Part shown: positions 29,126 through 36,716 of the stretch, piece after piece
How positions within the stretch are numbered: the stretch's first letter is position 1
Layout: every line of letters begins with the position of its first letter
From: FLUQ01 sp031551515
GTDB taxonomy: Bacteria; Desulfobacterota; Desulfovibrionia; Desulfovibrionales; Desulfovibrionaceae
Length of the DNA stretch: 64,000 nt
Assembly (NCBI GenBank): GCA_031551515.1
Contig: JAVBNL010000040.1
Location: 1-64,000 of the forward strand
Reading direction: 5' to 3'
Notes under the pieces: model-generated
What the model was told of the DNA's origin: nothing
Databases searched by the model: none
What the model saw: only the letters and a program-made list of their open reading frames with translations
Translations under genes and position numbers: made by a program

Positions 29126-29171
29126 GGTTGGTCTTTTGTTTATTCCTGCTATCCAGCAGATACTATTTCTT

Positions 29172-29921
29172 TCAGGCTTTCAGTTTTGTAACATCCACGC
29201 CTTTTTCCGCCGCCAGGGTCAGCAGCAGAAGCACGTACACCGCGCTGCTCAGGCGGTTCAGCGAAGCCGCGATATCCGCCTGGCACGAATCGCACTGTGC
29301 GGCGGCCAGTTCCCCCTCCCGCGTCACGGCCCGCAGCCAGTTGAGCAACGCCGCGTTGCCGCCGAGCGCCGCATCCGGGCAATAGTGATCCACACCCAGA
29401 TAACGGGCGGGGTCGCGCGAAACCGCGCGCAGCGTTTCAGGGTCCATGCCGCCCATGCCCGAGACGGAAACGGCTGCGCCGGAAACTTCGGCGGTCAGCA
29501 CCCGCATGATCCATCCGTGCACGTCGGCCAGGCAGGTCTTCAAAAATCCCGTCAGGCGGTTTTTGGGGTCAAACTGGGTTTGCACCAGCACCGTGACCGC
29601 CAGCAGCGTATCAAGTTTGCCCCGCAACGCGATGCGCGGGTGGCTTTTGGGCACCATGGTGGCCGCATCCAAATGGGTCATGTTCGCCGCTTCCGCTCCG
29701 GCAGTGCACGGGTGGCAAGCGACAACGGGAGCGGGGGGCGCGGCGGCCGGGGTTGCGGGAGCCGCCGGAGGGACAGCCTGGCCGTCCTGGATTATGCTCA
29801 CCCGCATCTGGGTGGCGAATTCGCTGGCCGAGGGGGTCAGGCGCTCTTTGGGCGAAAGATGCAGGGTGCAACCGGGATTCGGGCAACGGGCGCGAATATC
29901 TTCTTCGGTCAAAAACAGCAT
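29172..29921 (-). CDS. eutT: EutT-like corrinoid adenosyltransferase
   Basis: 249 residues. EutT attaches the adenosyl group of ATP to cobalamin. Conserved blocks are recognisable: LTEEDIRAR at the N-terminus, MTHLDAATMVPKSHPRI (81-97), a helix with LLAVTVLVQTQFD, PARYLGVDHYCPDAALGGNA (171-190) and ALLNWLRAVTRE, then LNRLSSAVYVLLLLT. The metal motif of Salmonella EutT (two adjacent Cys plus a third) is reduced to CHPC at 69-72, and an extra C13/C18 pair is present. A Pro/Ala linker spans 51-67. No B12-dependent enzyme is encoded in the window, so its presence beside a glycyl-radical system is unexpected. Confidence 0.85.
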   Translation of the reverse strand: MLFLTEEDIRARCPNPGCTLHLSPKERLTPSASEFATQMRVSIIQDGQAVPPAAPATPAAAPPAPVVACHPCTAGAEAANMTHLDAATMVPKSHPRIALRGKLDTLLAVTVLVQTQFDPKNRLTGFLKTCLADVHGWIMRVLTAEVSGAAVSVSGMGGMDPETLRAVSRDPARYLGVDHYCPDAALGGNAALLNWLRAVTREGELAAAQCDSCQADIAASLNRLSSAVYVLLLLTLAAEKGVDVTKLKA

Positions 29922-29931
29922 GGTTCTATCC

Positions 29932-30687
29932 TTACGGTTTGGAAACAGGCCAGGAACTGAGCGCGCAGGTCACTTTGCCCTTGGCGGCCAAAGTCACGGC
30001 GCTGCCCGCCGCGATATGCAGGGCGTCGCCGCCGGACGCGGCGAACGCTGTGCCCTCGCGCGTCAGCGTCAGCTCGCCTGAAAGCACCACCAGCACTTCC
30101 GTGTGGGTAAAGGTCCAGTCAAAAGTCGAGTTTTCCCAGTTCATGTAGGTCACGCCGGGAGAAGAAGCCGAAGGGGCCAGCGCTTCCACCATCCGCACGG
30201 CCCCGCCGGGAACCGTTTTGCCCGCGGCAACGCCCTGGGGCAGCGCGTTTTGCCGCACATGGGCGACACCGCCCGCACGCCGGACAAACGCGCCGTCATC
30301 CGTGCCGGGGCCGGACGAACTTGCGCCCAGCGCGGCGCGAATCGCCGCGTCAAGTTTCGCCGGGTCGACGCCGGGGCCCAAACGAGCGGCCACCTGACGC
30401 CGCACTTCCTGCGCCAGCGCATCATTGCCCGGCGCGGCGGAAACGCCTGCACCAGAACCCGCTCCGGCAACCGGCCCTCTTGTGGGAGCCATTCCCGGCA
30501 CAGCCCCCTTCGCGGGGGGCGCGGGGACGAGTCCCCTCGCCGCGCCCCCGCGCATCAGGGCGATGCCGTAATCGCGCGCGTCATCAGCGGCCTGCGGCGT
30601 GACGATGGCGTCGGCCGGAATGCTGATGCTGGTCTGCCCGGCCTTTCTGGCCGCGCTGACGTCTGTGGCTGTGACGAGGGGCTTCAT
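29932..30687 (-). CDS. eutQ: EutQ-like cupin protein with an internal helix-bearing linker
   Basis: 251 residues. The N-terminal segment MKPLVTATDVSAARKAGQTS, then SIPADAIVTPQAADDARDYG and ALM, is the helical leader of EutQ. The C-terminal 100 residues are the cupin (VTYMNWENSTFDWTFTHTEV, VLSGELTLTREG, HIAAGSAVTLAAKG). Between them lies a Pro/Ala/Gly-rich linker (50-90) and an amphipathic helix EVRRQVAARLGPGVDPAKLD near 92-115 resembling encapsulation helices. EutQ has been linked to acetate kinase activity and to shell assembly in the eut system. The ATG follows the stop of the upstream BMC-H gene with no gap. Confidence 0.85.
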   Translation of the reverse strand: MKPLVTATDVSAARKAGQTSISIPADAIVTPQAADDARDYGIALMRGGAARGLVPAPPAKGAVPGMAPTRGPVAGAGSGAGVSAAPGNDALAQEVRRQVAARLGPGVDPAKLDAAIRAALGASSSGPGTDDGAFVRRAGGVAHVRQNALPQGVAAGKTVPGGAVRMVEALAPSASSPGVTYMNWENSTFDWTFTHTEVLVVLSGELTLTREGTAFAASGGDALHIAAGSAVTLAAKGKVTCALSSWPVSKP

Positions 30688-31140
30688 TTATTTCTTTGCC
30701 GGTTTTTTCGGTGCGCTTTTCTTCGCCGTGGCTGCGGGAGACGCCTTGGAAGCCGCTTTGGGCGCGGATGCCTTAGGCGCTGCCGCCCTGGCGGCGGGCT
30801 GCCCTATCTTGGCCAGGCGGGCCAGGCGCTCGGCTTTTTTCGCCGCTTTCCGGGCCTTCATGGCGTCCAGCAGTTTGTACAGCTCAGGCGCGCCCTGTTC
30901 CGGGCGCGGAATGACGTTGGCCCCGATCAGGGTGCCCTTGCTCTGGCACAGATCCTTCCCGGCCTCCACAGCGGCCTTGCAGGCGGCGACGTCGCCTTCG
31001 ACGATCACGCAGACGCGGGGGCCGTCCACTTTATGGGCCATGACCACGGTCACTTCCGCCGTTTTGGCCATGACGTCGGCAACCTCGATGGCGGGCACAT
31101 ACCCGGTGACTTCAACAAAACCTTGCGCGCGCTGTTCCAC
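30688..31140 (-). CDS. BMC-H shell protein with a Lys/Ala/Pro-rich, histone-H1-like tail
   Basis: 150 residues from the GTG at 31140 (GCAAGGAGCGAACC upstream). Residues 1-90 are a BMC domain (FVEVTGYVPAIEVADVMAKT, IVEGDVAACKAAVEAGKDLC, GANVIPRPEQGAPELYKLLD). Residues 91-110 are an Arg/Lys helix, and 111-150 repeat short AAPKASAPKAASK-type units ending in KKSAPKKPAKK, about one third Lys. PduK/EutK proteins also carry C-terminal extensions, but this one lacks their folded domain and resembles a nucleic-acid-binding tail. It may tether cargo or nucleic acid, or bind acidic lipid or protein. Coupled to the EutQ-like gene. Confidence 0.9.
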   Translation of the reverse strand: MEQRAQGFVEVTGYVPAIEVADVMAKTAEVTVVMAHKVDGPRVCVIVEGDVAACKAAVEAGKDLCQSKGTLIGANVIPRPEQGAPELYKLLDAMKARKAAKKAERLARLAKIGQPAARAAAPKASAPKAASKASPAATAKKSAPKKPAKK

Positions 31141-31154
31141 GGTTCGCTCCTTGC

Positions 31155-31709
31155 TTACAACACCTGATCAAAAAACATGTCCGCGGGACGGGGAATAACC
31201 ACGGTGCCCACCAGCAAGCCCGATTCGGCCGCCCTGTCCGACCCGGCGTTGACAGACGCCTGCACGGCGGCCACGTCGCCGACCATCAGAACATAGCCTT
31301 TGCCGCCAAGGCCCAGTGCGGTGCGCACGTCCATCAGCAGCACGTCGGCCGCTTTTACCGCCGCATCGGCGGCGACAATGGCGGCGGAGACCGAATAGGT
31401 CTCGATAACGCCCAGCGCCCCGCGCTCTTTGATGGGCTGGCAGCCCGCCAGAGCGGCGATGACGTCGCGGTGGATATTGGGCAAAACGAACCAGTCGGCT
31501 ATGCTGCCGGGCCGCACCTCACGCGCGGCGCGAAGGGATGCGTCAACCGCCGCCACATCCCCGCTGACCGCGGCCAGATATTTGCCGGGGCAGATGGTTT
31601 TGAAAAACAGCGGCGTGACGTCGGCGGTTTTGACCATCTTGTCGGCCGCTTCCATGCCCGCGGCGATGCTGGTGTATTCCGCCATGCCGACGGCTGCGCG
31701 ATCGTGCAT
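31155..31709 (-). CDS. pduT: Tandem BMC-T shell protein, PduT-like with Fe-S cysteine in the pore
   Basis: 184 residues, two BMC domains in tandem. The first has AEYTSIAAGMEAADKMVKTA and then TICPGKYLAAVSGDVAAV; the second has GALGVIETYSVSAAIVAADA and GGKGYVLMVGDVAAVQASV, ending VVIPRPADMFFDQVL. C40 in TICPGK aligns with Cys38 of PduT, which at the three-fold axis of the trimer binds one [4Fe-4S] cluster. The alignment is by memory of PduT but the motif is exact. Its neighbour 11 bases downstream encodes the PduS-like electron carrier, the usual partner. Initiation could also be at the internal Met9. Confidence 0.92.
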   Translation of the reverse strand: MHDRAAVGMAEYTSIAAGMEAADKMVKTADVTPLFFKTICPGKYLAAVSGDVAAVDASLRAAREVRPGSIADWFVLPNIHRDVIAALAGCQPIKERGALGVIETYSVSAAIVAADAAVKAADVLLMDVRTALGLGGKGYVLMVGDVAAVQASVNAGSDRAAESGLLVGTVVIPRPADMFFDQVL

Positions 31710-31720
31710 ACGAGCCTCGT

Positions 31721-33067
31721 TTACTTCTGCTTCTTAATCTCAATCCGCTGGTCGATCCGGGCCACGATGCCGTCAATGGAAGCATGCATGCGCGCGCCCA
31801 GGGCGTTTTCCGGTATTTCCGCAATCAGGTCGCCGGTTTTCACCCTGTCGCCTTCGCGCACCACGGGAACGGCCGGAGCGCCGATATGCTGGCGCAGGGG
31901 TATGGACACCGCAAGCGGTGCAACATCACCCAGATACGGCGTTTCAAGCCCCATGTAGGGCGCGATGCCGATGCGCGCGGCCAGGCGCGGCACGGGTATC
32001 TTGCGGAACTCGCGCCAGCGCAGCGAATCGTTTTGCAACTCGCGCGTGCCTTCGTATTTTTTCTTGACCCCGTTCATGCTCGCTTTCACCGCCTGATTGA
32101 TGCGGCGGGGCGAAAGCTCCATGGGGCAGGAATAATGCTCGCAAATGCCGCATTCGCAGCAGAGCATGGCCTGGGCCGCGCTTGCCGCTTCCAGTTCCAT
32201 GTTCGAGCCGAAGGCGCGCATGACTCTGTGCGTTTCAAAGGGATGCCCGATCAGAAGGCGCGGGCAAAGATCCGAACAGAAACGGCACTGAATACAGGCG
32301 GAAGCCGCCCGGCGGCGCATGGCATTGACCTCTTGCGCGGCGTTGCGGTGCAAATGATGCCCGGCGGGCAAAACGATCAGCCCACCGCTGGTTTTGGTCA
32401 CCACCTCGTTCGCCAGCGCCTGCGGGCCGTCCACGAAACGGCCCATCATGGGACCGCCGAGGATGAAGACCGGATTTTTGGGTAGCGCCCCGCCGCAAGC
32501 GGCAAGGCATTCGGCGATCGGCGTGCCTATGGGCGCGCCGATGATGCCGGGCTTTGCCACTTCGCCGGTCACGGTCAGAATTTTATGCGTCACGGGCCGC
32601 CCGCTTTGCACGGCAGCGTCAACGTTGACCAGGGTGCCCACATTGGCGACCACCGTGTTCACGGCCAGCGGTATGCCCAGCGGCGGCACGCTGCGACCGG
32701 TCACTTCGCGCACCAGCACCTGCTCGTCCCCTGCCGGGTAAAAGTCGTCCAGCAGAAAAAGCTCAAGCCCTTCCGCTTTGGCGGCCGATTCGAGCACGGG
32801 AATGAGCCCGGTATGCTTTCTTTTGATGCCGATGACGCCCCGCCCCGCGCCCACAGCGCCGGCCAGAGCGCGCATGGCGCGAGCCAAGGCCGCCGCGTTG
32901 TGATGCATGATGTGCTGGTCGGTATGCAAAAGCGGCTCGCATTCGCAGCCGTTGGCGATAACCGTGTCGGCGGACGCGGCGTATTTGACGTGCGCCGGAA
33001 ACCCGGCCCCGCCCTCGCCCACGATGCCGGCGGCCCGAACCGCCGCTATGAAATCATCCTTGTTCAT
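31721..33067 (-). CDS. pduS: PduS-like flavin/Fe-S oxidoreductase (RnfC-related)
   Basis: 448 residues. The N-terminal block GIVGEGGAGFPAHVKY and ANGCECEPLLHTD are the nucleotide/flavin-binding part shared with RnfC and NuoF. Two ferredoxin-type motifs follow: CIQCRFCSDLCP and CCECGICEHYSCP, giving two [4Fe-4S] clusters. The C-terminal 60 residues are a biotinyl/barrel-like domain (VREGDRVKTGDLIAEIPEN). PduS reduces cobalamin with NADH in propanediol systems and interacts with PduT. Here no B12 enzyme is visible, so re-oxidation of NADH through the PduT cluster is a plausible alternative. It appears to be the first gene of the microcompartment operon. Confidence 0.92.
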   Translation of the reverse strand: MNKDDFIAAVRAAGIVGEGGAGFPAHVKYAASADTVIANGCECEPLLHTDQHIMHHNAAALARAMRALAGAVGAGRGVIGIKRKHTGLIPVLESAAKAEGLELFLLDDFYPAGDEQVLVREVTGRSVPPLGIPLAVNTVVANVGTLVNVDAAVQSGRPVTHKILTVTGEVAKPGIIGAPIGTPIAECLAACGGALPKNPVFILGGPMMGRFVDGPQALANEVVTKTSGGLIVLPAGHHLHRNAAQEVNAMRRRAASACIQCRFCSDLCPRLLIGHPFETHRVMRAFGSNMELEAASAAQAMLCCECGICEHYSCPMELSPRRINQAVKASMNGVKKKYEGTRELQNDSLRWREFRKIPVPRLAARIGIAPYMGLETPYLGDVAPLAVSIPLRQHIGAPAVPVVREGDRVKTGDLIAEIPENALGARMHASIDGIVARIDQRIEIKKQK

Positions 33068-33086
33068 CGCCCTACTTCACAAGTTG

Positions 33087-33217
33087 GTAAAAAGTCGGAT
33101 TTTGTTCCCTGGCAAAGAACACGCCAATTCCGGCCAGGGATAGTACTCTTGCTGTACAGCCCTGGACCGGAATTGGCGTGTGATGCGGTCCAGGGGGCAA
33201 AAGCCGACTTTTTACCG
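33087..33217. repeat. 131-bp nested inverted repeat between transporter and microcompartment operons
   Basis: Arms pair as follows: GGTAAAAAGTCGG (33087-33099) with CCGACTTTTTACC (33205-33217); CCCTGG (33108-33113) with CCAGGG (33191-33196); ACACGCCAATTCCGG (33120-33134) with CCGGAATTGGCGTGT (33168-33182); CCAGGG (33135-33140) with CCCTGG (33161-33166). The loop is about 20 bases and contains AGTACTCTTGCTGTAC. It includes the last codons of the amidohydrolase gene. It could be a terminator/attenuator, an RNA processing site or a small MITE-like element. Confidence 0.8.
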
Positions 33218-34129
33218 GTTCACGGGAACGAAAGGCAGATACGGCAGCGGAAAACCGTTGCCGTAAGGCTTCACCGGCGCCTCGACCCGTTTGCCGCCGG
33301 AAAGGCCCAGAATGCGGCGGGCGTTTTCATACATGACCTTGCGCCGCACTTCGTCGGTCAGCTTCAGGTTCTTGTATATTTCAATGGCTTCGGCCTGTTC
33401 CACAAAGGGGTGGGCGGAAGCGAAAACCACTTTGTCGCCGATGTGGGTGTTCAGCGCCTGCACATAGATGTCGGCCATGGGCGCGAGCTCGTATTCCGAA
33501 AGGTCCATGTATACGTTGGCGTTGCGCATGCAGGCGAAAATCGCCTCGTTGACGAAGGGGTAACCGCCGTGGCTCATGATCACGGTCAGTTCGGGAAAAT
33601 CGCGAGCCACGATATCAACGTGGCGCGGATCCACATAGTCCATAACCGCGCGAGGCACCTGCGGCGGCGGGGCCGTGGTGATAAACACCGGCACGTTCAG
33701 CTCGCAGCATTTGGAATAAATGGGGTAATAGCGGGCGTCGTTGGCCGGCACGTGGGCCAGATAGGGGTCGGTGGCGATGCCCTTCATGCCCAGGTCCTGG
33801 ATGGCGTGCACGATCTCATGCACGGACTTCATGCCCTTGTGCGGGTCAATACCCCAAAAGCCCACGAACATTTTGGGATAGGCGCGAACGAATTCCAGCA
33901 CGCTGGGGTTGTTGGCCGGAAAACCGTACGTGACTTCACAATCGCGGCCGGTGATTACGGAGAGTTCCACCCCGCGCTGTTGCAGCCCTTCCACCACTTC
34001 GGGCAGGGACTGGGGAACGCGCTTGTCAAAGCCGATGACCTCGCAGGCTGCTTTGAACATGGCGCTGTTCTTGATGCCGTTGATGATCTCGGGCGTATGG
34101 GGCCGAAAACGGAAATCGATGATTTGCAT
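33212..34129 (-). CDS. Amidohydrolase-fold (PF04909-type) protein with altered metal-binding site
   Basis: 305 residues, the TIM-barrel amidohydrolase-2 pattern: MQIIDFRFRPHTPE at the N-terminus, YPKMFVGFWGIDPHKGM, GMKGIATDPYLAHVPANDARYYP, VIMSHGGYPFVNEAI, and VVFASAHPFVEQAEAIEIY. In the usual family the first strand carries HxH and the last the GSDxPH Asp; here these are FRFRPH and FASAHPF, so two metal ligands and the catalytic Asp appear replaced. The strand-barrel His in MSHGGYP is kept. It may use a different or no metal. It is the last gene of the ABC importer operon, 24 bases after the ATPase, suggesting action on an imported sulfonate or its derivative. Confidence 0.75.
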   Translation of the reverse strand: MQIIDFRFRPHTPEIINGIKNSAMFKAACEVIGFDKRVPQSLPEVVEGLQQRGVELSVITGRDCEVTYGFPANNPSVLEFVRAYPKMFVGFWGIDPHKGMKSVHEIVHAIQDLGMKGIATDPYLAHVPANDARYYPIYSKCCELNVPVFITTAPPPQVPRAVMDYVDPRHVDIVARDFPELTVIMSHGGYPFVNEAIFACMRNANVYMDLSEYELAPMADIYVQALNTHIGDKVVFASAHPFVEQAEAIEIYKNLKLTDEVRRKVMYENARRILGLSGGKRVEAPVKPYGNGFPLPYLPFVPVNR

Positions 34130-34153
34130 GGCTCTTCCTTTACGTCAACCGCG

Positions 34154-35038
34154 CTAGACCCGCCTGGGCTGGGCCTGGTCTTGCCCCATCTGCGAATACG
34201 CTTCCAGAAAGTCCGCCGCGTTGACCGCGCCGTTGGCAAAGGACTTCATGGCCTCTTCGTGCAGCAGTTCCAGCGCTTCGCGCTTGATAGCCAGATATTC
34301 CGGCGAGGCCATCATGCTGAACTCGCGCGGGCGCGGCAGGTTCACTTCCATGACCTGCTTCACCGTGCAGGGCTGGTTGGTCAAAATCACCAGGCGGTCC
34401 GCCAGAAAGATGCCCTCTTCCAGCTCGGAGGTGATGAAGAGGTTGGTGCCCCTGTGCTCTTCGAACAGGCGCACGTAGTATTCCTGCATCAGAGCGCGGG
34501 TCATGGCGTCCAGGCCGCGAAAAGGCTCGTCCATGAACATGACCTTGGGGTGGTTGATCATGGCCCGCACCAGCTCCGCCCGGCGCTGCATGCCCCCGGA
34601 AAGCTGCGAGGGGAATTTGTCTTTAAAGTCTTGCAGGCCCACCAACTCAAGCAGTTTCATGGTGGTATCGGCCAGTTCTTTTTCCGGCATTTCGCCGCGC
34701 ACTTTGGGGCCGTAGCTCACGTTCTGGAAGGTGGTCATCCAGGGGAAGAGCGCCGTTTCCTGAAACACCACCAGACGGTCAGGACCCGGCCCGGATATTT
34801 CTTTGCCGTCCAGGGTGATGGAGCCGGTGTCGATTTTCTCATACCCCGCCAGCACGTTGATCAGCGTGCTTTTTCCGCAGCCCGAAGGCCCGATAAGCAC
34901 GGTCAGCTTGCCTTTTTCCAGCAGGAAAGAACAATCGTGAATGACCTGGCGACACATGGCCCCGGAGCCGTAAGTCTTGGTGATGCCCGTAACATTCATT
35001 TCCCCAGCCCGTTGGCTGGGCGTCAGCATTTGAGTCAT
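34154..35038 (-). CDS. ABC transporter ATPase 2 (nitrate/sulfonate/taurine type)
   Basis: 294 residues. Walker A GPSGCGKST, Q-loop VVFQETALFPWMT, signature LSGGMQRRAELVRAM, Walker B VMFMDEPFRGLD, H-loop region NLFITSELEE. The switch His is replaced by Ser-Glu (TSELEE instead of THDLEE), which would weaken hydrolysis at its site. A C-terminal extension of about 80 residues (PREFSMMASPEYLAIKREAL, then helices) is shared with ATPase 1. AAGGAAGG precedes the ATG. With the standard ATPase at 35877 it probably forms a heterodimer powering the two permeases. Confidence 0.9.
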   Translation of the reverse strand: MTQMLTPSQRAGEMNVTGITKTYGSGAMCRQVIHDCSFLLEKGKLTVLIGPSGCGKSTLINVLAGYEKIDTGSITLDGKEISGPGPDRLVVFQETALFPWMTTFQNVSYGPKVRGEMPEKELADTTMKLLELVGLQDFKDKFPSQLSGGMQRRAELVRAMINHPKVMFMDEPFRGLDAMTRALMQEYYVRLFEEHRGTNLFITSELEEGIFLADRLVILTNQPCTVKQVMEVNLPRPREFSMMASPEYLAIKREALELLHEEAMKSFANGAVNAADFLEAYSQMGQDQAQPRRV

Positions 35039-35050
35039 AGCGCGCCTTCC

Positions 35051-35866
35051 TTAGCGAGTCCGCAGCCAGGGAGTGAGATAGCTGCCGATGAAACGGATGC
35101 AGGCCGACGAGATGTACCCGGCGATGCCGATGCTCATCATGCCCACGACAATCACAGGAAATTCACCGGCCACATACCCGCGCCAGGTCAGAAACCCGAG
35201 ACCGGTCTGGCCTGCGATCATTTCCGCCGCGACAACCACGGCCCAGGTGATGCCCATGCCCACGGTCATGCCGACCACCACGCTGGGGAGCGCGGCGGGC
35301 AAAAGCACGGTCCAGAAAATACGCCAGCGGGTCGCGCCCAAAGAGTAGGCCGCCCGGATATAGCGCACGTCAATGGCGCCGATGCCTTCAACTATGTTCA
35401 GCACCACGGTGAAAAATGCGCCCAAAAAGGTCACGAACATCATGCTGAGTTCGTCCGTGGGCCAGAAAATGACGGAAACCGGCACCCAGGCCAGAGGCGG
35501 CACGGGCCGCATGATTTCAAAAATGGGGTAAATGGTCTCGCGGGCGATCTTGTTGGCGCCCAAAAGCAGCCCCAGCGGCACGCCCAAAATCTGGGCCACG
35601 ATAAAGCCGGTGAAAATACGCACGGTGCTGTCTTTCCACGAAAGCCAGTAATAGGGCTGCTGCACCTGGACCAAGAGGCTTTGCAGCACTTCTGAAGGCG
35701 CGGGCACGTTGCCGATGATGGGCACCCCGAAGCGGGTGCAGCATTCCCAAAACAGCGTGAAGGCCAGAATGGAAATGACCCCGCGCAAAAAGGTGACGGT
35801 AAAAATCTTTTTCTTGCAGCGTTCCCAGGAAAGGTAGGAGCACGTTACGGTTGCTTCTTGCGACAT
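35051..35866 (-). CDS. ABC transporter permease 2 (SsuC/TauC type)
   Basis: 271 residues, about six membrane helices, with the binding-protein-dependent transport motif near residues 170-190 (YIRAAYSLGATRWRIFWTVLLPAALP). The N-terminal segment is cytoplasmic and Cys-containing. GTAGGAGGAAGAAC precedes the ATG, 10 bases after the preceding ATPase gene. It is homologous to permease 1 at 36713, sharing GVPIGLxxG, PxPPLAWVPxxIxxWP and the EAA loop. The subfamily imports sulfonates, taurine, nitrate or thiamine precursors; a C2 sulfonate is suggested by the isethionate lyase next to the operon. Confidence 0.9.
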   Translation of the reverse strand: MSQEATVTCSYLSWERCKKKIFTVTFLRGVISILAFTLFWECCTRFGVPIIGNVPAPSEVLQSLLVQVQQPYYWLSWKDSTVRIFTGFIVAQILGVPLGLLLGANKIARETIYPIFEIMRPVPPLAWVPVSVIFWPTDELSMMFVTFLGAFFTVVLNIVEGIGAIDVRYIRAAYSLGATRWRIFWTVLLPAALPSVVVGMTVGMGITWAVVVAAEMIAGQTGLGFLTWRGYVAGEFPVIVVGMMSIGIAGYISSACIRFIGSYLTPWLRTR

Positions 35867-35876
35867 GTTCTTCCTC

Positions 35877-36716
35877 CTACATTTCCCGTTCGCCGGCTTT
35901 AAAGGCTTTCAGGGCTTCTTCGTGCACGGCCGTGATGCATTCTTCTTTCAGGCGCAGATAGTCGGGAGACGAAAGCACCCGGAAATCGCGCGGCCGGGGA
36001 ATGTCCACGTGCAGCACTTTCTTGATGGTCGCAGGCCGTGTGGTCATGATGTAGACCTTGCTGCCCAGGAAGATGGCCTCATCCAGGTCATGGGTGATGA
36101 AAAAGATCGTAGTCTTGCTGCGGTCGTACACGTCGAGCAGAAACTGGTGCACCACGGTTTTGGTCAGCGCGTCCATGGCCCGGAAAGGCTCGTCCAAAAG
36201 CATCACGCGCGGGTCGTTCATCATGGCCCGGGCGATTTCCACCCTCCGGCGCATGCCCGAGGAAATTTCGCTGGGATAGTTGTTGGCGATGCCCATCAGG
36301 CCCATCTGGGCCAGCATGTAGTGAGCTTTGTCTTTCGCTTCTTTCTGCGACATGCTGGCCTGCACGGTGGGGCCGAAGGTCACGTTGTCCATGACCGTCA
36401 TCCAGGGGAACAGCGCCCCGTGCTGAAAGACCACGATACGGTCGGAACCCGGCGCCGGGGTGCATTGCCCGTTGCACAGCATTTCGCCGTCCAGGTGGAT
36501 TTCGCCTTCGGTGATGCCGTGAAAACCGGCAATGGCGTTAAGCAGCGTTGTCTTGCCGCAGCCGGAAGGACCGACCACCACGCAGAACTCGCCGGCTTCA
36601 ATTTCCATGGAGCAGTTGTCCACGGCCAGCACCTTGGCCCCTTCAGGGTCATAAATTTTGCTGACGTTGCGAATGCTGATCTGCCCTCTGGGGGCTTTCG
36701 TCTCGGTCGCGCTCAT
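35877..36716 (-). CDS. ABC transporter ATPase 1 (nitrate/sulfonate/taurine type)
   Basis: 279 residues from the ATG at 36716, which overlaps the permease 1 stop as ATGA; a much longer open frame upstream is antisense-like and rejected. Walker A GPSGCGKTT, Q-loop VVFQHGALFPWMT, signature SSGMRRRVEIARAMM, Walker B VMLLDEPFRAMD, and a complete switch THDLDEAIFLG. The signature has SSGM in place of SGGQ. The C-terminal extension with PRDFRVLSSPDYLRLKEECI matches that of ATPase 2. It has the intact His switch that ATPase 2 lacks, so the pair may hydrolyse ATP asymmetrically. Confidence 0.92.
   Translation of the reverse strand: MSATETKAPRGQISIRNVSKIYDPEGAKVLAVDNCSMEIEAGEFCVVVGPSGCGKTTLLNAIAGFHGITEGEIHLDGEMLCNGQCTPAPGSDRIVVFQHGALFPWMTVMDNVTFGPTVQASMSQKEAKDKAHYMLAQMGLMGIANNYPSEISSGMRRRVEIARAMMNDPRVMLLDEPFRAMDALTKTVVHQFLLDVYDRSKTTIFFITHDLDEAIFLGSKVYIMTTRPATIKKVLHVDIPRPRDFRVLSSPDYLRLKEECITAVHEEALKAFKAGEREM

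Noticed and set aside
32585..35695. Antisense open frame of about 1000 codons across the PduS-like, amidohydrolase and ABC genes
   Set aside because: It spans several well-defined genes on the other strand and has a His/Gly/Arg-rich composition typical of shadow frames.
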